A stretch of DNA of 64,000 nucleotides, taken from an uncultured Eubacteriales bacterium (GTDB lineage Bacteria > Bacillota > Clostridia > Peptostreptococcales > Anaerovoracaceae). The notes below the pieces were generated by a model, which had not been told where the DNA came from, did not search any database, and saw nothing but the letters and a program-made list of their open reading frames with translations. The position numbers and the translations under genes are program-made. The stretch covers positions 124,001-188,000 of the forward strand of contig OMZI01000001.1 in assembly GCA_900315485.1 (NCBI GenBank), in the 5' to 3' direction. Below are positions 35,345 to 43,519 of this stretch, piece by piece (position 1 is the first letter of the stretch; each line of letters begins with the position of its first letter).

Positions 35345-35430
35345 ACTTCGCGGCTTGTTACGAAGTGTGACAATCGGCCGTTTATCCGGCCGTATACCCC
35401 CGTGCTGATAAACTGCCGAAAGGCACACTT
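35345..35430 (-). promoter_or_regulatory. Structured, pseudoknot-capable ileS leader
   Basis: Between ileS and rsuA the sequence pairs AAGTGTG (35363-35369) with CACACTT (35424-35430). Inside, hairpin CGGCC/GGCCG (35375-35379, 35388-35392) has a loop whose GTTTATC (35380-35386) is fully complementary to GATAAAC at 35407-35413, which would form a 7-bp pseudoknot. A 6-bp hairpin (35345-35350 with 35361-35366) shares bases with the outer helix, so the two could be alternatives. No T-box motif (TGGNACCGCG) is present. The strand is assigned by proximity to ileS; the structure is compatible with either strand. Confidence 0.55.
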
Positions 35431-35571
35431 TTACATAATAAGCCATCATTACATAACTAAAATATAATAACATAATTATGTCTTTGATTGCACCTGATTC
35501 CTGCAATAAAATCAACAAAAAAGCGCATTTTTCAGATTTTTCAGACCTTCAGTCATGCGCGTCATCATGTG

Positions 35572-35580
35572 TGTTATACT
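35572..35580 (+). promoter_or_regulatory. Extended -10 promoter of rsuA
   Basis: TGTTATACT matches the extended -10 form (TGnTATAAT) 40 bases before the rsuA ATG. No clear -35 was seen. Confidence 0.4.
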
Positions 35581-35620
35581 GATAGCGGAAATAAATCTTT
35601 TTCAGGAAAGAGAAACTGCA

Positions 35621-36373
35621 ATGAGACTGGATAAATACCTTGCTGATATGGGTACCGGCACCAGAAGCGAGATAAAGAAACAGATCAAATCCGGAAATGT
35701 AACGGTATCAGGAGAAGTCATCCGTGATCCCGGATATAAGGTCGGTGCCGGCTCAGATATCGCGATAAACGGAGAAAGCATCATGTACGAGGAATACGTT
35801 TACTATATGCTCAACAAGCCTGCAGGAGTCATAAGCGCAAGCGAGGATCCGCACGAAGAAACCGTCGTTGATCTCATCGATGAGAGAAAACGCAGAGATC
35901 TCTTCCCTGCCGGCAGACTCGACCGCGACACCGAAGGACTGATGCTCATCACCAACAACGGAGATCTTGCCCACCGCATACTGTCACCTAAGCATCACGT
36001 TGACAAGACATATTATGCAGTCATCATGGGAGATGTCACAGAGGACGATGTCAGAGCTTTTGCCGGCGGCCTTGTACTCTCCGACGGACTTGAATGCATG
36101 CCTGCGGACCTTGAGATACTCAGCCGTGTCACCGATGACCTCTATGCTGCTATCGAGAATGAATCGCTTGAGAACTCGGTCATGACAGAAGTAAACATAA
36201 CCATCCGCGAAGGCAAGTTCCATCAGATCAAGCGCATGTTCAGCTCGATCGGATGCGAAGTAATGTACCTCAAAAGGCTCTCCATGGGACCTCTCGAACT
36301 TGATGAGACTCTCCTTCCCGGCGAGTACCGCCGTCTCACAGAGGAAGAAGTGGACAGCCTCCTCAAATTGTAG
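35621..36373 (+). CDS. RsuA/RluB-family pseudouridine synthase
   Basis: This 250-residue protein has an N-terminal S4 domain (MRLDKYLADMGTGTRSEI) and a catalytic domain with PAGRLDRDTEGLMLITNNG (catalytic Asp) and EGKFHQIKRMFSSIG. Members modify a single uridine in 16S or 23S rRNA; which one is not readable. The start is ATG 35621 with AGGAAAG upstream. A longer frame would begin within the promoter. It is followed after 12 bases by a small membrane-anchored protein gene. Confidence 0.93.
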   Translation: MRLDKYLADMGTGTRSEIKKQIKSGNVTVSGEVIRDPGYKVGAGSDIAINGESIMYEEYVYYMLNKPAGVISASEDPHEETVVDLIDERKRRDLFPAGRLDRDTEGLMLITNNGDLAHRILSPKHHVDKTYYAVIMGDVTEDDVRAFAGGLVLSDGLECMPADLEILSRVTDDLYAAIENESLENSVMTEVNITIREGKFHQIKRMFSSIGCEVMYLKRLSMGPLELDETLLPGEYRRLTEEEVDSLLKL

Positions 36374-36385
36374 TATTTTACTAAT

Positions 36386-36811
36386 ATGCCACTATTCTTA
36401 CTTGGACTTATATTGTTAATATGCCTGCTGGCTTATTCGATAGTCAGGTACATAAACAGCGCGGAAGAAGATTCGCGTCCGGTTCGCGAGCGCTATCCGC
36501 ACGCTTTTCCTGTGCGGAGCAATCCCGATGACAAGGATAAAGAAGACAAGGAAGAACCTCCTGTCGATACAGAAAGCTACTACGAAGAAGACTCGTTCAG
36601 AGGCGACATCGACCACATGATCCGCAATGTCACTGAAGATATCAAGAAAAAAGCCAAAGATATAAACATTGACATCGACGCCATCAGGAGGAACTTCGGG
36701 AAATATGATATTTTTGCTGAGGATGACGACGGCAACAATACAGTCGAGTTCCCTAAGGATAACATCGAGAACGAAAAGCGCAAGCGCGGCATACATACAG
36801 ACAAGGAATAA
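36386..36811 (+). CDS. Small membrane-anchored acidic protein, unknown
   Basis: I do not recognise this 141-residue protein. An N-terminal hydrophobic helix (residues 3-21) is followed by a highly charged, mainly acidic tail rich in Asp/Glu/Lys. It includes a helical segment around residues 73-105 (DIDHMIRNVTEDIKKKAKDI). It lacks a cleavage site, so a single-pass anchor with a cytosolic or external tail is likely. It is 12 bases after rsuA and ends before a strong terminator. Confidence 0.65.
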   Translation: MPLFLLGLILLICLLAYSIVRYINSAEEDSRPVRERYPHAFPVRSNPDDKDKEDKEEPPVDTESYYEEDSFRGDIDHMIRNVTEDIKKKAKDINIDIDAIRRNFGKYDIFAEDDDGNNTVEFPKDNIENEKRKRGIHTDKE

Positions 36812-36823
36812 ACACAGATCAGA

Positions 36824-36847
36824 AAAGACTCCATCCGGAGTCTTTTT
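36824..36847. terminator. Bidirectional terminator
   Basis: AAAGACTCC (36824-36832) pairs with GGAGTCTTT (36837-36845), with a 4-base loop and T-runs on both strands. It separates the plus-strand rsuA unit from the convergent rhomboid gene. Confidence 0.85.
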
Positions 36848-36881
36848 CAATGCAAAACTATAAACGTATATGCGGAAGTTC

Positions 36882-37445
36882 TCACTTCTTCTTGTTCAGC
36901 TGATATCCCACGAAAGCTCCGACAAGTCCGCCTGCTATATGTGACAGATTGGAGACGTTATCCTGAAGGAATACGCCTTCATATATCTGCTGTCCGAGGA
37001 AAATCACTGCCACGAGGATGACGGTCAGAGGGATCTCACCTTCCTTGAAGCTCGTGAATGAAGTCATGAGTATGAAAGCAAATACCACACCGCTCGCACC
37101 GCACAGAGCTATTCCCGGGAACAGAAAATAACTAAGAAGAGCTGTTATCAGTGCGGTAACGCCTATGAGCTCTATTATGTTGACCGACCCGTATTTCTCC
37201 TCAAGCATAGGTCCGAGCAGCAGTATATACATCATGTTGCCGATATAATGCGACCAGCCTGCATGCCCGATGACATGCGTGAAGAATCTTACATACGTCA
37301 GCGGATTGGCCAGCGAAGAATGATATGTCATAAAAAGCAGCCTGTTGCTTACACCTGCCGTCAGATAGTTTGCGATCATCGCACACAGGCTGACGAAAAC
37401 AAAACTCAGTATAACCGGTGAGTTGAAAGTTATTCTTTTCTTCAT
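36882..37445 (-). CDS. Rhomboid family intramembrane serine protease
   Basis: This 187-residue protein has about six membrane segments. The catalytic Ser is in GASGVVFAF (about residue 120), and the His in NLSHIAGGLVGAFVG (about 168). HVIGHAGWSHYIGNMMYI after the first helix is the usual L1/helix-2 motif with the Asn of the oxyanion hole. It is the minimal six-helix rhomboid form without an extra cytosolic domain. A terminator from pnp lies just upstream. Its substrates are unknown. Confidence 0.9.
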   Translation of the reverse strand: MKKRITFNSPVILSFVFVSLCAMIANYLTAGVSNRLLFMTYHSSLANPLTYVRFFTHVIGHAGWSHYIGNMMYILLLGPMLEEKYGSVNIIELIGVTALITALLSYFLFPGIALCGASGVVFAFILMTSFTSFKEGEIPLTVILVAVIFLGQQIYEGVFLQDNVSNLSHIAGGLVGAFVGYQLNKKK

Positions 37446-37474
37446 TATTCCAGTCCTCCGGAATCAATTATAAC

Positions 37475-37497
37475 AAAAAGCGGGATGTTAATCCCGC
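37475..37497 (-). terminator. pnp terminator
   Basis: On the minus strand GCGGGAT (37491-37497) pairs with ATCCCGC (37480-37486), followed by TTTTTG. It ends the pnp transcript. A TATAAT box immediately after (37467-37472) may start the rhomboid transcript. Confidence 0.85.
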
Positions 37498-37521
37498 CTT
37501 AAGTCATATTGTTTCAGATGA

Positions 37522-39639
37522 TCAGTCCTTGACCAGCTCTTTTCTGGAGAGGTTGATCCTGTTCTGATTGTCGATCTCTGTAACCTTTACAGTTACCTTG
37601 TCGCCGATGTTCATGACATCTTCGACCTTCTCGACTCTGTGGTTAGCCATCTTGGAGATGTGCAGGAGACCTTCCTTGCCAGGCAGGATCTCGATGAATG
37701 CTCCGAAGTTCATGATTCTCTTGACTTCGCCTTCATAAGTCTTTCCTACCTCAACGTCAGCTGTGATGAGCTCGATCTCTCTCTTAGCTGCCTCAGCGCT
37801 TTCCTGATCAGCGGCATAGATAGCGATGAATCCGACATCATCATCAGAGATATCGATCTTGGCACCTGTCTCCTCAACGATCCTGTTGACAGTCTTTCCT
37901 CCCGGTCCGATAACGAGTCTGACCTTATCAGGATGTACTCTCATGGAGATAAATCTCGGAGCATACGGGCTGAGTTCCTTGCGTGGCTCAGCAATCTCTT
38001 CGAGCATGTTCTCGAGGATGTGAGCTCTGCCTACCTTAGCCTGCTCAAGAGCCTGCTCAAGGATCTCTCTGGAAAGTCCGTGAACCTTTATATCCATCTG
38101 GAGTGCAGTTACGCCGTCAGGTGTACCTGTTACCTTGAAGTCCATGTCACCAAGGAAGTCTTCCATTCCCTGGATATCGGAAAGGATAGCAAATCTGCTG
38201 GATCCGTCCTCATTGAATCCCTCGATGAGACCCATAGCGATACCGCTGACAGGCTTCTTGATAGGAACACCGGCATCCATCAGTGCAAGGCATGAACCGC
38301 ATGTGGAAGCCATTGATGATGAACCGTTTGATGAGAGAACTTCAGAGACGACTCTGATCGCATACGGGAACTCTTCTTCTGACGGAAGTACAGGAACAAG
38401 AGCTCTCTCAGCGAGTGCGCCGTGTCCGATCTCTCTTCTTCCGGGTGATCTGCTCGGCTTAGCCTCGCCTGTGCAGAATCCAGGGAAGTTATACTGATGC
38501 ATGTATCTCTTGCGTGTTACATCGGAATCGATGCCGTCAAGATACTGTGCCTCTGAAAGAGGTGCAAGTGTGCAGACAGAAAGAACCTGAGTCTGTCCTC
38601 TCTTGAAGAGTCCGGATCCGTGTGTTCTCGGAAGGAATCCTGTCTCGCTCCAGAGCGGTCTGATCTCGTTGAGAGCTCTGTCATCAGGACGTACGCCCTC
38701 ATCAAGGATCCTGCGTCTGACTTCTTCTTTCTTGATGTTGTAGAGGACCTCGTCTACCTCAGCCATTCTGCCTTCGAATTCCTCAGCAAAATGCTCCTTG
38801 GTATCCTCCGCTACAGCATCCATGTTTGCCATTCTTTCCTGCTTCTCAAATGTGTAGATAGCGTCTACCATCTTAGCAGTTGCATATTCTCTTACTGCAG
38901 CATCAACATCCTCGCCTGCCTTGAATACCTTGTAGGACTGCTTTTCCTTGCCTACCTCAGCAACGATGTTCTTGATGAATCTGCAGATGTTCTTGATCTC
39001 CTCGTGACCGAACAGAATAGCCTCGAGCATCTTATCCTCAGGAACCTCATTAGCGCCTGCTTCTACCATCATGATGGCTTCTTCAGTACCGCATACTGTG
39101 AGGTTGATGTCAGATACCTGTCTCTGTTCGAATGTAGGGTTGATAATGAGCTCGCCGTCTACCATTCCTACTACTACGCCTGCAGTCGGGCCATCCCATG
39201 GAATGTCAGAGATAGCGATTGCTGCGGATGTACCGAGCAGTGCTGCGACCTCAGGCTGGCAGTCAACATCGACTGACCATGCAGTTGCAGTAACAACTAC
39301 ATCATTTCTGTATCCCTTCGGGAAAAGCGGTCTGAGCGGTCTGTCGATCAGTCTCGAAACGAGAGTGGCCTTGTCGCTCGGACGTCCTTCTCTCTTGATG
39401 TATCCGCCCGGTATCTTGCCTACTGCGTACATCTTCTCCTCAAAGTTGCATGTCAGAGGGAAGAAATCCACGTCCTGCTTTGGCTCCTTGCTTGCGCAAA
39501 CAGTACAGTTTACAACAGTGTCACCATATCTGACAGTGACAGCACCGTTAGCCTGCTCAGCAACCTTGCCGATCTCAAACTGCAGCAGTCTTCCGCCCAG
39601 AGCGGTCTTATAAGTCTTATAATCTTCAAATCTACCCAT
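37522..39639 (-). CDS. pnp: Polynucleotide phosphorylase
   Basis: PNPase is a phosphorolytic 3'-5' exoribonuclease in mRNA turnover. The 705-residue protein has two RNase PH domains (about 10-230 and 310-550), a KH domain ([22 protein letters not shown]) and a C-terminal S1 domain ([21 protein letters not shown]). The start is set at ATG 39637-39639 (MGRFEDYK), with AAGGAG 12 bases upstream. A TTG start four codons earlier would abut the ribosome site. It follows rpsO, with an intercistronic hairpin between them. Confidence 0.95.
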   Translation of the reverse strand: MGRFEDYKTYKTALGGRLLQFEIGKVAEQANGAVTVRYGDTVVNCTVCASKEPKQDVDFFPLTCNFEEKMYAVGKIPGGYIKREGRPSDKATLVSRLIDRPLRPLFPKGYRNDVVVTATAWSVDVDCQPEVAALLGTSAAIAISDIPWDGPTAGVVVGMVDGELIINPTFEQRQVSDINLTVCGTEEAIMMVEAGANEVPEDKMLEAILFGHEEIKNICRFIKNIVAEVGKEKQSYKVFKAGEDVDAAVREYATAKMVDAIYTFEKQERMANMDAVAEDTKEHFAEEFEGRMAEVDEVLYNIKKEEVRRRILDEGVRPDDRALNEIRPLWSETGFLPRTHGSGLFKRGQTQVLSVCTLAPLSEAQYLDGIDSDVTRKRYMHQYNFPGFCTGEAKPSRSPGRREIGHGALAERALVPVLPSEEEFPYAIRVVSEVLSSNGSSSMASTCGSCLALMDAGVPIKKPVSGIAMGLIEGFNEDGSSRFAILSDIQGMEDFLGDMDFKVTGTPDGVTALQMDIKVHGLSREILEQALEQAKVGRAHILENMLEEIAEPRKELSPYAPRFISMRVHPDKVRLVIGPGGKTVNRIVEETGAKIDISDDDVGFIAIYAADQESAEAAKREIELITADVEVGKTYEGEVKRIMNFGAFIEILPGKEGLLHISKMANHRVEKVEDVMNIGDKVTVKVTEIDNQNRINLSRKELVKD

Positions 39640-39725
39640 TATTATTAACAACTCCTTCCTGTTAATTTCCTTCTTTCGATGGGCTTTAACTTTTCATATG
39701 CCTTCAGGCATCTTAATATACAATC

Positions 39726-39754
39726 AAAGCGGGAGTCATGATCACTCCCGCTTT
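39726..39754 (-). terminator. rpsO-pnp intercistronic hairpin
   Basis: AAAGCGGGAGT (39726-39736) pairs perfectly with ACTCCCGCTTT (39744-39754), with a 7-base loop. There is no real T-run afterwards on the minus strand (GATTGTATATT). It is more likely a partial terminator or RNase III processing site, as seen between rpsO and pnp in other bacteria. Confidence 0.6.
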
Positions 39755-39765
39755 AATGTCACAAA

Positions 39766-40032
39766 TTACTTTCTCAGTCCGAGACGTGCGATGAGGCTTC
39801 TGTATCTCTCGATGTCTGTCTCTCTGAGGTACTTAAGAAGGCTTCTTCTCTGTCCTACCATCTTGAGCAGACCTCTTCTTGAATGGAAGTCCTTGTGATG
39901 CTCTTTGAGATGCTCGTTCAGATCGTTGATTCTGTAAGTAAGAATAGCAACCTGAACCTCTGGGGAACCTGTATCGCCTTCTGTGAGTGCGTACTCTTTG
40001 ATGATTTCCTGTTTCTTTTCTTTAGTAAGCAT
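39766..40032 (-). CDS. rpsO: Ribosomal protein uS15
   Basis: S15 (88 residues) binds 16S rRNA in the central domain early in 30S assembly. The sequence [22 protein letters not shown], then [20 protein letters not shown] and [19 protein letters not shown], is canonical. AAAGGAG precedes the ATG. It has its own promoter and a folded leader of about 105 bases, consistent with S15 autoregulation as in other Bacillota. Confidence 0.98.
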   Translation of the reverse strand: MLTKEKKQEIIKEYALTEGDTGSPEVQVAILTYRINDLNEHLKEHHKDFHSRRGLLKMVGQRRSLLKYLRETDIERYRSLIARLGLRK

Positions 40033-40137
40033 GTTTCTTTTCTCCTTTTCTGTAGTTCGCCCGGGCTGCGGAACCGTCGAGAACCCGAATTCCTGAAGCC
40101 AGGGTATTGATTAAATATATGCTGGTTTCACAGCAAC
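40033..40137 (-). promoter_or_regulatory. rpsO 5' leader, candidate S15 autoregulatory RNA
   Basis: The transcribed leader begins with a 5-bp hairpin, TGCTG/CAGCA (40120-40124, 40131-40135, loop TGAAAC on the minus strand). Further pairings follow: CCTG/CAGG, ACCC/GGGT and GTTC/GAAC. S15 binds and represses its own leader in several lineages with unrelated structures. Here only the potential for folding is visible. Confidence 0.4.
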
Positions 40138-40143
40138 GCGCAT

Positions 40144-40172
40144 ATCATAACATGAATGCACGTTATTGTCTA
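40144..40172 (-). promoter_or_regulatory. rpsO promoter
   Basis: On the minus strand TAGACA (40167-40172), 17-base spacer, TATGAT (40144-40149) preceded by TGT (extended -10). It starts rpsO separately from the upstream ribF. Confidence 0.75.
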
Positions 40173-40204
40173 TCACTTTTTTTCGCATGATGCAAAAGTG
40201 TAAA

Positions 40205-41176
40205 TTATTCTGAATAGTGATATGCCCTCGCCTGATCGCAGTCGCGAGAGATCTGATCAAACAGTTCCTCCTTCGACCTGAATTTTCTCTCACCCCTTGA
40301 GAAGTGATCGAAATAGACCGACACATCCTTTCCGTATATATCTCTGTCAAAATCAAAGATATGTGTTTCTATGTTCTTATCCGGTCTTGTCCTGAGCTCT
40401 GTCTGTTCTGAAGTCTGGCTGACTGTAGGATTGACTCCGATGTTGGAGATGCTCTTGTACTCAAGTCCGTCGATCACTGTCCTGCTGAAATATACTCCGT
40501 TAGGAGGCAGCATCTGCCGTGCAGGTGCCGGGATATTGATCGTCGGGAATCCGTTGGAAGTACCGATATGCCTTCCGTGAGCGATCGTTCCGCTGAATGA
40601 ATAAGGCCTTCCGAGATACATTGCCGTACGCTCCATGTTGCCTGTGCTTATCATCTCTCTTATAAGAGTTGAGCTGACTACTCTGCCGCCGATCGTGACA
40701 GGTTCATGGATGTTGACCTCTACTCCAGCCTCACTGCACTCCTTCACAAGATCCTCCGGCTTGCCTTCAGCTCTCGCACCGTAAGTGTAGTTAAATCCTA
40801 CGGATACACAGCCTGCATTCAGCTTGCCGATGATTATATCTTCAAAGAATGCATGTGCTCTCATCTTCATCACGGTCTCATCGAACGGAACATTGACAAG
40901 AATGTCAAATCCCATATCGCGGACCAGTTCCACCTTCTCATCCTCGGTGCAGATCAGCTTGACTGCATCAGGGTCATCATCCTGTCTCTGAAGAATGAAG
41001 TTGAAAGGATGATTTGAAAATGTGAAGCAGAGAGATCTGAGTCCGTGCTCTTCAGCAGACCGGATCGCATCCAGCATTATCTCGCGGTGCCCTACATGAA
41101 GGCCGTCAAAATTACCCAGAGCGACCGAAGTCTTTTCCTCTATATTCAGTTGGTCAAAACTGCTGTATATCTGCAT
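40205..41176 (-). CDS. ribF: Bifunctional riboflavin kinase/FAD synthetase
   Basis: RibF phosphorylates riboflavin to FMN and adenylates it to FAD. The 323-residue protein has an N-terminal nucleotidyltransferase domain with LGNFDGLHVGHREIM and SSTLIREMISTG. The C-terminal flavokinase domain has GRHIGTSNGFPTINI and the Glu-containing VYFDHFSRGERKFRS. It follows truB by 4 bases at the end of the rimP operon, the usual order. Confidence 0.95.
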   Translation of the reverse strand: MQIYSSFDQLNIEEKTSVALGNFDGLHVGHREIMLDAIRSAEEHGLRSLCFTFSNHPFNFILQRQDDDPDAVKLICTEDEKVELVRDMGFDILVNVPFDETVMKMRAHAFFEDIIIGKLNAGCVSVGFNYTYGARAEGKPEDLVKECSEAGVEVNIHEPVTIGGRVVSSTLIREMISTGNMERTAMYLGRPYSFSGTIAHGRHIGTSNGFPTINIPAPARQMLPPNGVYFSRTVIDGLEYKSISNIGVNPTVSQTSEQTELRTRPDKNIETHIFDFDRDIYGKDVSVYFDHFSRGERKFRSKEELFDQISRDCDQARAYHYSE

Positions 41177-41180
41177 CGTT

Positions 41181-42104
41181 CTATCTTTGAATCACTTTGG
41201 CAGGAATAAGATCTCTGCCTTTTATATATCCTGTTCCGAGGAATACTCCTCTGCTGTAGACCTTATATATGCTGCATCCGCTGTATTTATCCCCGTCTCC
41301 GGCTCTGAAGTCCGATTCTGTGACGACCCTGTAGCCTGTTCCCGACGGGTTGCCATTGATAAAAGCGGTAAAACGGTTATCGTCAAGTTCGACGATCCCT
41401 AGGTTTTCGAGCGTACTGTCCATCGGGATTATGCAGTCAGCAAGCTCTTCATCCGTCATCTGTACTAGTTCATCTATGCCGTATGAACCTTCTATCCTGA
41501 AGAATCCGCTTGCCGTTCTTTCCAGCGAGGACATGACAGCCCCGCAGCCGAGGGTCCTTCCGATATCGTCACATATCGTCCGGATGTACGTGCCCTTGGA
41601 ACAGGTCACGTCGAATTCCACTTCTCCTGTTGCAAGATCGATCCGGGTAACAGTGTTCGAGTATATCGTGATCCTGCGTGGTTTTATCTCAAATTCCTGA
41701 CCCTCTCTTGCAAGATCATATGCCCTCTTTCCGTTTATCCTTAGAGCGGAATACTTTGGCGGTATCTGCTCGATGATCCCGGTATATGCGGCAAAGGCTG
41801 ACTTTATCATCTCCTCTGTCACATCACTGAATCCGCCGGTCTTCTCTGTATTGCCCCAGATATCCAGCGTGTCCGAGGTGTATCCGAGCTTCATGCATGC
41901 GCGGTATGTCTTACGGTCGTTATCGTAATATTCGATGATCCTGGTCGCTTTTCCGATACATACAGGCAAAACGCCCGTAGCCATAGGGTCGAGCGTTCCT
42001 GTGTGTCCGATTTTCTTTATGTGCAGCCTGTGTCTGAGCTTGGTGCATATGTCCTGCGAAGTCCATCCTTCAGGCTTGTTTACATTAATGATCCCGTCTG
42101 TCAT
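41181..42104 (-). CDS. truB: tRNA pseudouridine55 synthase TruB
   Basis: TruB makes pseudouridine 55 in the T-loop of tRNAs. The 307-residue protein has the catalytic Asp in GHTGTLDPMATGVLPVCIG, the YRACMKLG motif and a C-terminal PUA-like segment. Start MTDGIINVNKPEGWTS is canonical. It lies between nrnA and ribF in the operon. Confidence 0.97.
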   Translation of the reverse strand: MTDGIINVNKPEGWTSQDICTKLRHRLHIKKIGHTGTLDPMATGVLPVCIGKATRIIEYYDNDRKTYRACMKLGYTSDTLDIWGNTEKTGGFSDVTEEMIKSAFAAYTGIIEQIPPKYSALRINGKRAYDLAREGQEFEIKPRRITIYSNTVTRIDLATGEVEFDVTCSKGTYIRTICDDIGRTLGCGAVMSSLERTASGFFRIEGSYGIDELVQMTDEELADCIIPMDSTLENLGIVELDDNRFTAFINGNPSGTGYRVVTESDFRAGDGDKYSGCSIYKVYSRGVFLGTGYIKGRDLIPAKVIQR

Positions 42105-42131
42105 TGATCACCTTTCTCCGTTATGCACATG

Positions 42132-43112
42132 TCAGTGCCTGACATTGACAGCATCGATAAGTACGGGAATAAGCAGATCTGATGCTTCCTTCAGCGACTT
42201 ATGGAATGAGCAGCCTGCCGCAAGAGTATGACCGCCGCCTCCGAATACTGCAGCTGCCTTGGCCATATTGACATAACTTCTGCCCCTGAGGCTTGCACGG
42301 ACATTATTCTCATCAGTCTCCTTGAAGAGACATGCCCCTTCAACTCCGTCTATACTCATCATCCTCTGTATTATTCCGTCTGCCTCATCCATAGAGCATC
42401 CGTAGTCAGTGAGGATTTTCTGGGTGACTCTTCCAACTGCCAGTTTTCCGCCGGCGAAGAACTCCAGATCCGAGAGGACCGCACTTTCCATCTGCAGAGC
42501 TTCCTTGCTGCGCCTGTCATATATCAGTGCAGAGATCGTCTTGGAGTTGAATCCTTCGACCTTGTACAGATGTCCTGCTATCTCATGTGAGCGGCTTGTG
42601 GTGTTGGTATGCTGGAAATTGCCTGTATCTGTAGTAATAGCAGTGAAAATGCAGTTCGCGATATCCAGCGTTATCTCAGCTCCGAGGTCCTTGATAAGCC
42701 TGTAGATTATCTCACCTGTTGCCGCAGCCTTAGGCTCTATACGTTTGAAATCGTATCTTATGTCCTTGCTGGTAGTTGCGTGATGGTCAATGCAGCCCTT
42801 GAGCCTGCCCCTTTCCCATTCAGCTTCGCGCCCCGGTATCCTGTTGAGACCGTTGCAGTCAAGCATGAGAGAGAGCTGGACTTCATCGAGCACAGACGCA
42901 TTATCTGTGATGCATCCGAAGTCGAGAAAGTCGAGATTCTTCGGGATCGGCTCCTTCATCATAATATATGCACTTTTGCCCAGGCTTCTCAGTGCAAGGC
43001 AAAGCGCTGTGCATGATCCGATAGCGTCTCCGTCAGCGTTGACATGCGGAAAGAGAAGGATCCCGTCAAGATCATCCATTATTGTAGCTATACTTTTAAT
43101 AGTGTCGTTCAT
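42132..43112 (-). CDS. nrnA: DHH/DHHA1 phosphoesterase (NrnA-like oligoribonuclease / pAp phosphatase)
   Basis: This 326-residue RecJ-like enzyme would degrade nanoRNAs and 3'-phosphoadenosine 5'-phosphate. The DHH domain shows HVNADGDAIGS (about residue 20), LMLDCNG and GCIDHHATTS, and the DHHA1 domain ends with GGGGHTLAAGCSF. NrnA is a common member of the rbfA-truB interval in Bacillota. It is co-transcribed with both. Confidence 0.9.
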   Translation of the reverse strand: MNDTIKSIATIMDDLDGILLFPHVNADGDAIGSCTALCLALRSLGKSAYIMMKEPIPKNLDFLDFGCITDNASVLDEVQLSLMLDCNGLNRIPGREAEWERGRLKGCIDHHATTSKDIRYDFKRIEPKAAATGEIIYRLIKDLGAEITLDIANCIFTAITTDTGNFQHTNTTSRSHEIAGHLYKVEGFNSKTISALIYDRRSKEALQMESAVLSDLEFFAGGKLAVGRVTQKILTDYGCSMDEADGIIQRMMSIDGVEGACLFKETDENNVRASLRGRSYVNMAKAAAVFGGGGHTLAAGCSFHKSLKEASDLLIPVLIDAVNVRH

Positions 43113-43123
43113 TGATTTCAGTA

Positions 43124-43498
43124 TTATTCCTCAGAAGGAATATCAAGTGTCTCAAGAATCGAATCGATATGTCTTCCGTAGTCCATGGATGTGTCCAGCT
43201 TGAATATGAGCTCCGGTGTATATCTCAGCTTGATATCTCTCGATACCTGGCTGCGGAGAGCTCCTTTTGCCTTGTTGAAGCCTTCAAGCACTTCAGCATA
43301 AACCGCATCCTTGTCCTCGTCTGAAAGGCAGACAGGCGAAACGTAGACGGTCGCATAGCTTCCGTCTCTCGTTACGTCCACACCTGTGATGCTGATTATT
43401 CTTGATGTCAGTCTCGGGTCTTTGGCCCCGTTTATGAGAAACGAGCTGATGCTCTTCTTGATCTCCTCACTGAGCCTTCCCTGTCTGTGTTTTGCCAT
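43124..43498 (-). CDS. rbfA: 30S ribosome-binding factor RbfA
   Basis: RbfA helps mature the 5' end of 16S rRNA and acts in cold adaptation. The 124-residue KH-fold protein has MAKHRQGRLSEEIKKSIS, KDPRLTSRIISITGVDVTRD and RYTPELIFKLDTSMDYGRHID. It lies between infB and nrnA, the standard position. Confidence 0.95.
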   Translation of the reverse strand: MAKHRQGRLSEEIKKSISSFLINGAKDPRLTSRIISITGVDVTRDGSYATVYVSPVCLSDEDKDAVYAEVLEGFNKAKGALRSQVSRDIKLRYTPELIFKLDTSMDYGRHIDSILETLDIPSEE

Positions 43499-43519
43499 AA
43501 TCGTATTCCTGTATGAAAA

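Noticed and set aside
35345..35430. A pistol-type ribozyme upstream of ileS
   Set aside because: The topology of a hairpin loop pairing with a downstream strand is similar, but the conserved pistol linker and cleavage-site bases are not present.
35374..35620. A T-box riboswitch upstream of ileS
   Set aside because: The antiterminator motif TGGNACCGCG and a terminator with T-run are not present on the minus strand; the visible structure is a pseudoknot-type fold instead.
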